Source: Methanobacteriota archaeon | GTDB taxonomy: Archaea; Thermoplasmatota; Poseidoniia; Poseidoniales; Poseidoniaceae | Assembly: GCA_009936765.1 (NCBI GenBank) | Contig: JAACDL010000168.1 | Location: 1 to 11,508 of the forward strand | Reading direction: 5' to 3' | Length of the DNA: 11,508 nt | In this document: positions 9,101 to 11,508 of the stretch, in pieces | How the letters are laid out: each line of letters opens with the position of its first letter | How positions within the stretch are numbered: the stretch's first letter is position 1 | Notes under the pieces: generated by a model | The model's database searches: none | What the model saw: only the letters and a program-made list of their open reading frames with translations | Told to the model about the DNA's origin: nothing | Program-made: the position numbers and the translations under genes

Positions 9101-10616
9101 CAAGTTCATTGCGGGCTTCAGGTACTGCAAGAATATCGCAAGAGTCCTCCCCTGCTTCTTCATCCAATTTCAATGAAAGTTCAGTAAGGAATGGTAGATC
9201 AGTTTGACCATCTCCACGGTCTTCAGTATCTCCATATCCGAGTTGCCCGATTCCATTGTCACCCCAACAAACAATATCGTTGTTCAACATGATCACACAG
9301 GTTGTTCCGGCGCCAACTTCGATATCAGTCACCCTATATGCAGCATGATTAGAAGAAGAAGTTAATCGAACATAAGGCAGGTTACTGCCCATTCCATTAG
9401 TAGAACCAGGGCCAGTACCTCTACTGTCTTGGCTTCCATATCCTAAGCGTCCATCTGCACCATTACCCCAGCATTGGACGGGAAAAGAACCCACGACTTG
9501 AACAATAACACACACATGGTCTTCCCCAGCATCGAGACCCCGAATACCTGTGGCTTGCAAATTGATATTAGTGATAGAGGACATAGAGCCTCCAGAACCA
9601 TCTCCTACGTTTGTTGTAGATTCAATTCCAAGTTGTCCGAAGTCATTCAATCCCCAGCAGTAGATGTATGCTGAAGTTGAAACTATCAATGCACAAGTGA
9701 ATCCATCACCTGCAGTGATTGCGAAAGCATTTCCTGGAAGGTCTAGGAAATCCAGATTGTCTCCCATTTCGGATGCTCCGTCACCGATATCGGTGGTTGA
9801 ATCCAATCCGAGTTGTCCGTAGTCGTTGCCTACCCAGCAAGATACGCTATTGTTGTCCCAAACAACACAGGTGTGGTCCCAGCCCAATGCCATGCTGTCA
9901 ACAGTTCTTCCAGTAGGTACACTGGTAACTTCGAAATTTGTTCCGATTTCTCCAGACGAATCTCCTCTTTTGTCAGTGTCTCCTAGGCCAAGTTGTCCCT
10001 TGGAGTTGTCTCCCCAGCAGATTAGGTCGTTGTTGTCCATGACTGCACAGGTGTGGCTCTTTCCAGCTTCAATCATTGTAGCGTGTCGGCCAGTAGGGAA
10101 TTGCATGAATGGCAATGTGTCACCGGTCTCAAGGTATCCGTCACCGAATCCGCCATTGCTTGATGAGTAGCCCAAACCAAGAACTGAGGACTCTCCCCAA
10201 CACTTGACTGAACCGTTTGTGAATAGTGCACAAGAATGGTCTTCGCCCATGACAACCTTGTCGACAGATGCATTAGTTCCCAAGTTTACGAACGGGAGAT
10301 CAGTGCCAGTTTCATCTATACTGTCTCCAATGTTCTGAGTATTACCTAGACCGAGTTGACCTTCACTACCGTCACCCCAGCACTTGATGTTGCCAGATGC
10401 ACCGATAGCACATCCGGATTGCAAACTGAACGCCAATGAATCGGCGTTTCCAGTGTTGCCTGAACTCATGATTATTTGTTCATTGAGTTCTTCACCAGTT
10501 TCTTCAGAGGCGGAGTCGCTTGATTTGAAGTTCTGGTCAGCAAACGGAGTCATGGGCATTAGTACCATGATTAGCGTTAGCATTAGGGCTGATGTTCGTA
10601 GTGAAACTGGGCGCAT
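1..10616 (-). CDS. Giant secreted multidomain surface protein (RCC1 / TSP3 / Ig-like / beta-propeller), 3' end beyond window
   Basis: One open frame of 3538 complete codons, with no stop before the left edge. The start is the ATG at 10616-10614: an in-frame TAA lies only seven codons upstream (10637-10635), no other in-frame start lies between, and the ATG opens a textbook signal peptide (MRPVSL, a hydrophobic Leu/Met stretch, then PFA-DQ). Domains by residue: signal 1-26; RCC1 block 55-480; propeller-like 518-834; TSP3-like 835-879; RCC1 880-1046; MAM-like 1047-1192; RCC1 1193-1879; TSP3 1880-1999; propeller-like 2000-2359; TSP3 half-unit 2360-2393; Ig-like 2394-2473; SBBP-like propeller 2474-2984; four Ig-like 2985-3348; TSP3 3349-3407; Ig-like 3408-3502; TSP3 from 3503. 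No catalytic motif or transmembrane helix after the signal peptide is apparent. Proteins of this make-up are usually extracellular and adhesive, and the acidic TSP3 units imply calcium. Function is inferred; the frame and domains are seen directly. Confidence 0.95.
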   Translation of the reverse strand, partial: MRPVSLRTSALMLTLIMVLMPMTPFADQNFKSSDSASEETGEELNEQIIMSSGNTGNADSLAFSLQSGCAIGASGNIKCWGDGSEGQLGLGNTQNIGDSIDETGTDLPFVNLGTNASVDKVVMGEDHSCALFTNGSVKCWGESSVLGLGYSSSNGGFGDGYLETGDTLPFMQFPTGRHATMIEAGKSHTCAVMDNNDLICWGDNSKGQLGLGDTDKRGDSSGEIGTNFEVTSVPTGRTVDSMALGWDHTCVVWDNNSVSCWVGNDYGQLGLDSTTDIGDGASEMGDNLDFLDLPGNAFAITAGDGFTCALIVSTSAYIYCWGLNDFGQLGIESTTNVGDGSGGSMSSITNINLQATGIRGLDAGEDHVCVIVQVVGSFPVQCWGNGADGRLGYGSQDSRGTGPGSTNGMGSNLPYVRLTSSSNHAAYRVTDIEVGAGTTCVIMLNNDIVCWGDNGIGQLGYGDTEDRGDGQTDLPFLTELSLKLDEEAGEDSCDILAVPEARNELDKRLDSDSSDTGDLISMFEIPTTGCPSIAYYDSGSGNLKFAAYDNGMWSVETLASDSGITDIDLVVDSNGIPHIFHLGQSSDFQYTTKENGIWSQSSMGISGDRFTTSIDSSDVISFVEVEDGATSSITKYTCSSSCGTSSNWNMANTVAQDAVSIETTDGHQVFIPDSQDGLYYRIDSAGSSYLVSREVSQSDTYMVTSIDSAPDGTVGIAHTNDTTFKTYYSHCSSACTSASSWSTELVSNDTSSEVVLQFDGDGTPWILLTHNTTGATLFSKYNGQWDGQAISAWPGAADSFGMIINSAGYIYTSLHLVSAGELWAVTNPAVAGAGLYVDADGDGWTGMQELSCGTDRMVSSSTPVDFDVDGHCDSLDTHVDLPATGDSDVLAQGMDFACAIVNEGEIECWGDNTYGKLGGSAPGVSWPSGFTAISIDAGESHACALSAELQIMCWGRNNYGQIGINTTSVSEPPTILNTDTLGHQWGGVLAGSLEVAYHDLAVGANHVCALVNQEHYQHNAYDDEHVVCWGNGADSQTGQYAVTNPTAGYDDDFETGSPSSIWTIEGTSGQFGSRWLVDTTDASSGSNSFKSSTHQSNSDVGFSITKQFQSGSVSFDYKTDTCPIANSCNDRLVFYIDGIEVNSTKGQMTGWSTYTTNVATGTHTLRWSFIKDGSTANDAPGDYVAVDNIDILTGFVIESGGVLTEPQRMDINTNGKVTSIVAGERHTCVTNHLSELLCMGYNGGSNNMVLGNSSTTADNSSELVKVDVDFGTSDVKAVSAGYDTSCAILDNSTQAYCWGKRADWSDSTGTTQWGTTLLGNSTSAAIDGTWVDIGTAGDRIHSITMGEVHACANVENTIECWGIEESGSFGLSSSSVDSYSTPQTISVPSGLTAKQVVIEHSTDSTCGVFETSSGAHTVICWGDETTVGYTSSNPVTALSNAPVEDPNGDDLEMYEISSSPDDIVDLQMGEKHACALSRQGFVKCWGDNSNGQLGYGTSSSTSIFPGGGRMGHGENHPLVYFGQNRTVTQIDVGYRHACALLDNGSISCWGKYEYWAFTNEYGSSGTKSAPVILTAYGTDNVKVALGGLSSVCVLKESGKVACTGKARPLGTDSYSSNYNNPVDIIVAHPSEGKVVDLIGMKEDPHDSGFCAIFESGATKCWGYNTNFYQVRLPQNVNIPFNFYDMHGILTEDMEIGDNYGCMVVSATTELNDAVQLTPEAGEIVCWGQGSNGRTGLGTSSDYQLDSTSNTMAPLNFNGVSMIDVEIGPGAGSAGHTCSISDDRQLYCWGYNNKGQLGQGNSNSIGDNPGEMSALNPIDILGKSKIVALGGQSTCTVTTNNHVYCWGDSNSKTNWGFDYVSSSNIGDGPGEMGVNLRPVPVIMTPNDYDNDGTIDLWDTDDDNDGFLDGNDDFELDECAHMDTDGDGRPDEIVSNCVTDLFEDFDDDQDQWTDIKEQACLTNSKSSTSVPFDIDNDGTCDFVDTDDDNDGWSDIDEQACERKVWNERKIVEHSSSYAYHSDYPTGIVWLQNNKGMEYQTVGIGRSSEFMRVGGSWAGNSLWELQGDSGQLGFDHAAYGQGVYLVNDEKLLYLEYNAGSSSASPISSTIYQFNQFPQTPVQINQHHEIAISDEGSIFLTTNTGIVNIDGGVTNYIDYPSGVSLQVSDSKNKQIAVDSNGDLHLISYHTQATRIYTWIYDVSSESWNSGLDSFPGSLGDVGPGRSSFTVDSSNQPHVAFMKGASTTDSTSYVSYDYYDNAWQNWVNRFTDYTPSGNHGVSLKLDSNDNVNIAWVDDTNKSLYYTTLSSTSNAQSTTLIKQNSYTSYWVNTHQSLEIEISNGDDPWIIWSPYSSQYQYNKLFHYGSASDESRDSAKYPADHDNDGTCDMLEVATLDYGLDNLFFEMEMDISYTPEYPAMMPTGVAISPSLPAGLTLNATTGEISGRVTTSDFTGSNYTISTTSGVEAWSDIITIKSTMENPLYTGYQNLFTNGYSNTKYSATAFASNGEIVSLERYQSTSSITIDGIAAGGNHDSDDIVLSMREPTGDYIWAKSIRGNGFFIADVDVDDNGNIYASFQATATSSDPVEFNFDGVTIDNNGKTTVILAKWDYYGNLQWAINTESTGTSTDSATLSTDAQDSSSAMDLDKSTGDVAIVARGNTASDDLKFGGMQVGPFGTCLGHLQPWVAKVNTNGQVQWTEVGTSDPTNCQHASYPSVVLHHDGSVTAAGKMPNNAWDYDFGSSSVGAAGDEGSWIAHADSSGNWVWAENATTLRGTGGSSSLIGESQYFTMNKFSDDTLFFAYTSASSYTTQLEIAGSSVSGYSLDSYNRTAYVATMNHTTSDVISLERLTGYHPGSNGQDNWRSSTPYSAVDSDDIAHVLVPIATTSSHHLRSSGFDQNLNKAYDVVSSNGGGNTQYTTDFGLDNSGSIYFTGYHHATFLSRSASLLSQCGSFVNGCAGVDTLDSGQERLKPANGIRLYRFWGDFDHEINYNSPSEGASKTFETIGYNMDNIATYQLNDSAGNINNAALPCGLSFTTSNGVISGTPTLGCTDITNETYTITVNYGASQYAWNRSQSFEVTFGISPALPVVSYNPADTTQSYTRGTAITPITPTGITNLANLHHFTTYPPLPAGLQVNSTGHIIGTPTANQSTAVFKVKSCNSWNVCSAGVPFTITIDEPAPVFSYADSEYEFFKDVPITPVVPTSTGGVPSSWEISPTLPTGLSLRGDGAIIGIPFVDSPATDYTIYANNSGGTGTAVLEITINGTGVFINYPYNNAELAQYSPMMALYPSTSGAAVISWTIEPTLPSGIFFGTSNGTIYGTPNTLTESTVYTINATGVEDYGISTVTISVLLDTDLDSIPDINDVDIDGDGWSNSDETDCQTDEMDDSDYPSDIDQDKICDLLDTSDDRAIIVIYMSNNVELANDSAMNPLVPITAGGDIDTWEISPALPLGLEFDGTMPGRSTSDTGTITGTPTELSGATVYTIWANNTNSGQSGTFQITLGVLLDSDGDGIPDVYDDDMDGDGWSNEMENLCGEDPQD
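111..395 (-). other. Ig-like (He_PIG) domain 6
   Basis: Residues 3408-3502 contain WEISPALPLGLEFDG, a short insert (about MPGRSTSD), then TGTITGTPTELSG and VYTIWANNT, closing with TFQITLGV. It is the second Ig-like module in an alternating Ig-TSP3 arrangement with a period of 154 residues. Confidence 0.83.
396..572 (-). repeat. TSP3-like calcium-binding unit 3
   Basis: Residues 3349-3407 read LDTDLDSIPDINDVDIDGDG, then WSNSDETDC, then YPSDIDQDKICDLLDT. Cys3378 and Cys3398 are again exactly 20 residues apart, with Pro at +11. The unit follows directly from the last strand of the preceding Ig-like domain (ISVL then LDTD), the same junction seen at the next Ig/TSP3 boundary. Confidence 0.85.
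573..1664 (-). repeat. Four tandem Ig-like (He_PIG) domains
   Basis: Residues 2985-3348 contain four consecutive modules of roughly 85-95 residues, each with the He_PIG core: ALPCGLSFTTSNGVISGTPT, PPLPAGLQVNSTGHIIGTPT, PTLPTGLSLRGDGAIIGIPF and PTLPSGIFFGTSNGTIYGTP. Each is followed by a Y-T-I or F-K-V strand and a closing strand. The first has extra cysteines (LPCGL and TLGC) that could bond to each other. They probably form an extended stalk. Confidence 0.85.
1665..3197 (-). other. Propeller-like region 3 (SBBP-like beta-propeller repeats)
   Basis: Residues 2474-2984 contain repeats resembling the SBBP (beta-propeller repeat) family: DDIVLSMREPTGDYIWAKSI followed by DVDVDDNGNIYASF; then VILAKWDYYGNLQWAI with a degenerate partner; then PWVAKVNTNGQVQWTEVG followed by VVLHHDGSVTAAG; then GSWIAHADSSGNWVWAEN. 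The W-x-A-K-x-D/N-x-x-G-x-x-x-W element recurs at about 75-95 residue intervals. The later part (from about residue 2750) is more divergent. No enzymatic residues are evident. Confidence 0.7.
3198..3437 (-). other. Putative Ig domain (He_PIG) 1
   Basis: Residues 2394-2473 carry the He_PIG signature SPSLPAGLTLNATTGEISG followed by NYTISTTSG and a final beta strand (DIITIK). The domain sits between the TSP3 half-unit and the SBBP-like propeller. These Ig-like or cadherin-like modules are common in large secreted prokaryotic proteins and are usually structural spacers or adhesion modules. Confidence 0.82.
3438..3539 (-). repeat. TSP3-like half-unit (second half of a split unit)
   Basis: Residues 2360-2393 include YPADHDNDGTCDMLE. 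Pro2374 is nine residues before Cys2383, with Asp ladder spacing identical to the second half of complete units in this protein (Pro at +11, Cys at +20). No matching first half lies just before it. The nearest candidate is Cys1998, across propeller-like region 2. Confidence 0.75.
3540..4619 (-). other. Propeller-like region 2, apparently inserted in a TSP3-like unit
   Basis: Residues 2000-2359 have recurring beta-rich segments of about 50 residues, with phrases such as HEIAISDEGSIFLTT, KQIAVDSNGDLHLISYH, SFTVDSSNQPHVAFMKG, VSLKLDSNDNVNIAWVDD and LEIEISNGDDPWIIW. The shared pattern (hydrophobic-x-hydrophobic-D-S-N-x-x-hydrophobic-x-hydrophobic) is the repeated strand pair of sialidase- or NHL-like beta-propellers. 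No family-defining catalytic residues were seen. TSP3 half-units flank it on both sides. Confidence 0.62.
4620..4979 (-). repeat. TSP3-like calcium-binding region 2
   Basis: Residues 1880-1999 form an Asp-rich ladder: DYDNDGTIDLWDTDDDNDG, DTDGDGRPDE, DFDDDQDQWTD, DIDNDGTCDFVDTDDDNDG. A full C-x19-C unit runs from Cys1958 to Cys1978. The last element, DGWSDIDEQAC ending at Cys1998, begins another unit whose second half is missing here and reappears 385 residues later. It probably acts as a rigid Ca-loaded spacer between RCC1 block 2 and the next propeller. Confidence 0.85.
4980..7040 (-). repeat. RCC1 block 2, second part: eleven blades
   Basis: Residues 1193-1879 continue the RCC1 series. 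Eleven Cys-pair repeats have their second cysteine near 6904 (CMG), 6726, 6536, 6354, 6165, 5973, 5811 (CTG), 5637, 5444, 5254 and 5093. Two have lost the Trp of CWG (CMG and CTG) but keep both cysteines. Blade 12 of the whole block has a long inter-cysteine loop. The last two blades regain the IGDxPGEM linker typical of block 1, which the other blades of block 2 lack. With the three blades before the MAM-like domain the total is 14, enough for two seven-bladed propellers. Confidence 0.86.
7041..7478 (-). other. MAM/jelly-roll-like domain inserted between RCC1 blades
   Basis: Residues 1047-1192 (about 146) start at DDDFETGSPS and run through WTIEG, a Ser-rich segment with SGSNSFKSS, SVSFDYKTD, DRLVFYIDG, GWSTYTTNV and THTLRWSFIKDG to YVAVDNIDIL. 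This order (D-F-E at the start; V-S-F-D-Y-K; D-x-L-x-F-Y-I-D-G; H-T-L-x-W-x-x-x-K-D; D-x-I at the end) matches MAM-like or related lectin-type jelly-roll domains of secreted proteins. A local cysteine pair (TCPIANSC) may form a disulfide. Likely a carbohydrate- or protein-binding module; the ligand is not deducible. Confidence 0.72.
7479..7979 (-). repeat. RCC1 block 2, first part: three blades
   Basis: Residues 880-1046 contain three blades, with CWG cores near 7889, 7755 and 7526 (CWGDNTYGKLGG, CWGRNNYGQIGI, CWGNGADSQTGQ). Each keeps the paired cysteines (ACAI, ACAL, VCAL before the CWG). Blade 3 has a longer, His- and Asp-rich loop between its two cysteines. The blade series is then interrupted by a MAM-like domain and resumes after it. 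Confidence 0.88.
7980..8114 (-). repeat. TSP3-like calcium-binding unit 1
   Basis: Residues 835-879 begin with VDADGDGWTGMQELSC, continue through PVDFDVDGHC and end DSLDT. Cys852 and Cys872 are exactly 20 residues apart, with Pro at +11 and Asp at +13, +15 and +17. The same spacing recurs in the later units of this protein. The Asp ladder is the hallmark of thrombospondin type 3 repeats, which bind Ca ions and stiffen the linker between domains. This unit separates propeller-like region 1 from RCC1 block 2. Confidence 0.8.
8115..9065 (-). other. Propeller-like region 1 (AYYD / CSSxC repeats)
   Basis: Residues 518-834 contain loosely repeated strands of about 45-55 residues. Examples are IAYYDSGSGNLKFAAYDNG followed by WSVETL, then related segments with a final aromatic and Trp-Ser (NGIWSQ, NWNMAN, SSWSTE, NGQWDGQ). 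Two copies of a Y-x-x-C-S-S-x-C-x(4-5)-S-x-W motif (near 8698 and 8415) mark equivalent positions in successive repeats. The pattern fits a sialidase/BNR-like or similar beta-propeller, but no diagnostic Asp box is clear. It lies between RCC1 block 1, after a short acidic linker, and the first TSP3-like unit. Confidence 0.6.
9177..10454 (-). repeat. RCC1 block 1: seven blades (one predicted propeller)
   Basis: Residues 55-480 hold seven repeats of about 60 residues with the pattern G-x-x-H-T-C-A-L, a short loop, then CWGDNxxGQLG. Each CWG core appears on the plus strand as a ccccagca-like string near 10377, 10196, 10012, 9832, 9653, 9469 and 9262. Linkers often read IGDxxxEMGxNL. Seven blades is the number needed to close a canonical RCC1 propeller. 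Every blade has two cysteines, one before the AL and one in CWG, which suits disulfide formation outside the cell. Blade 4 has CWVGN in place of CWGDN without changing the length. The family match is RCC1_2-like; the ligand is unknown. Confidence 0.9.
10539..10616 (-). other. Sec-type signal peptide of the giant protein
   Basis: Residues 1-26 have a short basic n-region (two Arg in the first seven residues), a hydrophobic core rich in Leu, Met and Ile, and a c-region PMTPFA followed by DQ, which fits signal peptidase I cleavage after Ala26. There is no twin-arginine motif and no lipobox cysteine. An acidic, Ser-rich linker (about residues 27-54) separates it from the first RCC1 blade. This supports export of the whole polypeptide. 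Confidence 0.88.
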
Positions 10617-10619
10617 GCC

Positions 10620-10633
10620 TCGCGTGTGCGCGA
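10620..10633. promoter_or_regulatory. GC-rich hairpin just upstream of the giant gene's start
   Basis: TCGCGTGTGCGCGA forms a five-pair perfect stem (TCGCG/CGCGA) with a four-base loop. It ends three bases before the start codon, where a ribosome binding site would be expected, and its composition differs sharply from the AT-richer surroundings. If transcribed it could hinder initiation; if the mRNA is leaderless it would lie in the core promoter instead. Confidence 0.4.
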
Positions 10634-10649
10634 TTTAACCATAGGTTGA

Positions 10650-10669
10650 CCCCCATTCATGATAGGGGG
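10650..10669. promoter_or_regulatory. 20-bp imperfect palindrome, candidate operator
   Basis: CCCCCATTCATGATAGGGGG is a dyad in which the outer five pairs and the inner TCATGA share one centre; only two of ten pairs mismatch. It begins six bases after the regulator's stop codon and is centred 43 bases before the giant gene's start. It is not followed by a T-run, so it does not look like an archaeal terminator. Its position suits a protein-binding site, perhaps for the neighbouring Bat-like regulator; that link is inference. Confidence 0.45.
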
Positions 10670-10674
10670 ACCCA

Positions 10675-11337
10675 TTATTTTCCGATTGAATTGATAATCT
10701 TGGATTCAGCAGATTGTAGGTGTTCACTGACAGTTGCTTGCTTGATGTTCATGACATTTGCAATATCTCGCTGAGTACAACCTCTTGGACGACTGTAATA
10801 TCCCATTTCAATCGCTTTGTCTAGAACCAATCGTTGTTTTTGAGGAAGCATATCCCTAAACTCCGGGCTGTGCATCGATTCAGCACCTAATTTAACACTG
10901 AACCCGTTCCCTACTAGTTGGGATAAGCGTTCTCTAATGCTCGTCAAACCAGCACGAGTTCCTCGAATGGTTAGAGAAAGACCAGTCTGGTTGAGATATG
11001 TCGGATTTACCCACCACACTTCATTGTCTTCACAGAACATCATTGCTATGGGTCCATTCAATATCACTCTAGCCAAAGCAGAATTCTTAGTCAAAGATTT
11101 TATTTCGAGAATATCCAAGCCCCCATGGTCATTACCTAGGGCAGAAATATCATTATATTCAAATTTGATATAGCATATCAGGCCGGATTTTGTTTTTTCG
11201 ATCAGTGTTACAAATTCACTGTTCAAAAACGAATCCGTTAAGTTAGAGCCGGGGAGTGCATCTCCAGTCAGCAGACTCATCTCAACTTGCATGTATCGCA
11301 GGTCGAGTGTGTTCTGAAGTTGCAGTTCCTCACTCAT
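10675..11337 (-). CDS. Bat-like HTH_10 transcriptional regulator
   Basis: A 220-residue protein with the bacterio-opsin-activator-type helix-turn-helix at its C-terminus (residues about 164-215). The segment LPQKQRLVLDKAIEMGYYSR is followed by PRGCTQRDIANVMNIKQATV and SEHLQSAESKI. The GYYxxPRGxTQRDIA and TVSEHLxxAExKI elements are the family hallmark. The N-terminal 160 residues are a soluble alpha/beta-looking region, probably a ligand- or signal-sensing part as in other Bat-like regulators, but no PAS or GAF motif could be named. It is cytoplasmic and DNA-binding. The start at 11337 is supported by a GGTGG ribosome site four bases upstream. The gene follows a small coiled-coil gene by 13 bases, so they are probably co-transcribed, and the giant surface-protein gene starts 58 bases after it. 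Control of that gene is plausible but not shown. Confidence 0.87.
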   Translation of the reverse strand: MSEELQLQNTLDLRYMQVEMSLLTGDALPGSNLTDSFLNSEFVTLIEKTKSGLICYIKFEYNDISALGNDHGGLDILEIKSLTKNSALARVILNGPIAMMFCEDNEVWWVNPTYLNQTGLSLTIRGTRAGLTSIRERLSQLVGNGFSVKLGAESMHSPEFRDMLPQKQRLVLDKAIEMGYYSRPRGCTQRDIANVMNIKQATVSEHLQSAESKIINSIGK

Positions 11338-11341
11338 TATT

Positions 11342-11346
11342 CCACC
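11342..11346 (-). promoter_or_regulatory. Ribosome binding site of the HTH regulator
   Basis: On the minus strand GGTGG (within AAGGTGG) lies four bases before the ATG at 11337. It sits between the upstream gene's stop (11353-11351) and this start, favouring translation as part of one mRNA. The giant gene has no comparable site. Confidence 0.6.
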
Positions 11347-11350
11347 TTCT

Positions 11351-11508
11351 TCAGTCGTCTCCGCCGGCTTCGAACATACTCAGGAGACTGTTGAGTTCTC
11401 TGAGATCTTCTTCGAGTAAGTTTCGAGTCTTCTTATCCAAATCAGGGTCTTCCAACTTCTCATTAATAGATTCTATTTCTTCTTTAGCTGCAGCACGCTC
11501 TTTGCTCA
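11351..11508 (-). CDS. Small charged coiled-coil protein, 5' end at or beyond the window edge
   Basis: An open frame enters from the right edge and stops at TGA 11353-11351. The 51 visible residues run from SKERAAAKEEIESINEKLED through DLDKKTRNLLEEDLRELNSL to LSMFEAGGDD. Heptad-like Leu/Ile spacing and the high Glu/Lys content indicate a helical coiled coil with a short acidic tail. The two bases at the edge read TG, so the missing base could complete ATG, GTG or TTG directly before SKER; it may be nearly the whole of a protein of about 52 residues or the tail of a longer one. No family was recognised. It lies 13 bases upstream of the HTH regulator on the same strand, suggesting an operon. 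Confidence 0.7.
   Translation of the reverse strand, partial: SKERAAAKEEIESINEKLEDPDLDKKTRNLLEEDLRELNSLLSMFEAGGDD

Larger units (their letters stand above)
10617..10674 (-). promoter_or_regulatory. Intergenic leader of the giant gene
   Basis: Only 58 bases separate the regulator's stop from the giant gene's start. No convincing Shine-Dalgarno site precedes the ATG; the nearest purine run (GAGG) is only one base away. A TTAAAT at 10638-10633 lies 17-22 bases before the ATG, slightly close for a TATA box of a leaderless archaeal transcript, so a promoter here is possible but unproven. Read-through from the regulator gene is equally compatible. Confidence 0.4.

Noticed and set aside
5090..10383. 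A regularly spaced plus-strand string (ccccagca/ccccaaca) that looks like a DNA repeat or recognition site
   Set aside because: It is the reverse complement of the Cys-Trp-Gly codons at the core of each RCC1 blade; frame and spacing match the protein repeat fully.
10640..10642. Alternative ATG at 10642 as the giant gene's start
   Set aside because: It is in a different frame; in the giant gene's frame a TAA lies at 10637-10635, so translation must begin after it.
10650..10669. Dyad read as a transcription terminator of the regulator gene
   Set aside because: No T-run follows on the transcribed strand, the stem is short with a large loop, and archaeal terminators depend mainly on T-rich tracts.
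10937..11173. Plus-strand open frame opposite the regulator
   Set aside because: The minus strand here encodes a protein with a clear HTH_10 domain and a ribosome site; the opposite frame has neither.

Overview
The window looks like archaeal DNA, most likely from a planktonic Marine Group II euryarchaeon (Candidatus Poseidoniales) or a close relative. Three things point there: a Bat-type (HTH_10) transcriptional regulator, which is an archaeal family; a giant secreted protein mixing cysteine-bearing RCC1 blades, Ca-binding thrombospondin-3-like units and putative Ig (He_PIG) domains, a mixture I associate with that group; and moderate GC. The assignment is inferred from family knowledge and has not been searched.

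All genes lie on the minus strand, so the window reads biologically from right to left. At the right edge (11351-11508) is the C-terminal end, or possibly all but one base, of a small charged coiled-coil protein. Thirteen bases later comes a 220-residue Bat-like HTH regulator (10675-11337). A 58-base intergenic gap (10617-10674) follows, carrying two inverted repeats. The rest, 10616 down to base 1, is one uninterrupted reading frame of at least 3538 codons that runs off the left edge. The frame was followed from start to edge with no stop, and it was spot-checked at eight internal positions.

The giant protein begins with a clear signal peptide and is therefore exported. In order it contains: a first RCC1 block (7 blades); a beta-propeller-like region; a TSP3-like unit; a second RCC1 block of 14 blades interrupted after the third by a MAM/jelly-roll-like domain; a TSP3-like region; a second propeller-like region that appears to be inserted inside a TSP3-like unit; an Ig-like domain; a third propeller-like region (SBBP-like); four Ig-like domains; then alternating TSP3 and Ig-like modules to the edge. 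No enzymatic motif or membrane anchor is visible. It is most simply read as a very large extracellular or cell-surface adhesion or binding protein, with any anchor or sorting signal beyond the left edge. The regulator just upstream may control it, but this is only suggested by order, spacing and the dyad in the gap.

No RNA genes, CRISPR arrays, insertion sequences or attachment sites were seen. The plus strand holds no credible gene.
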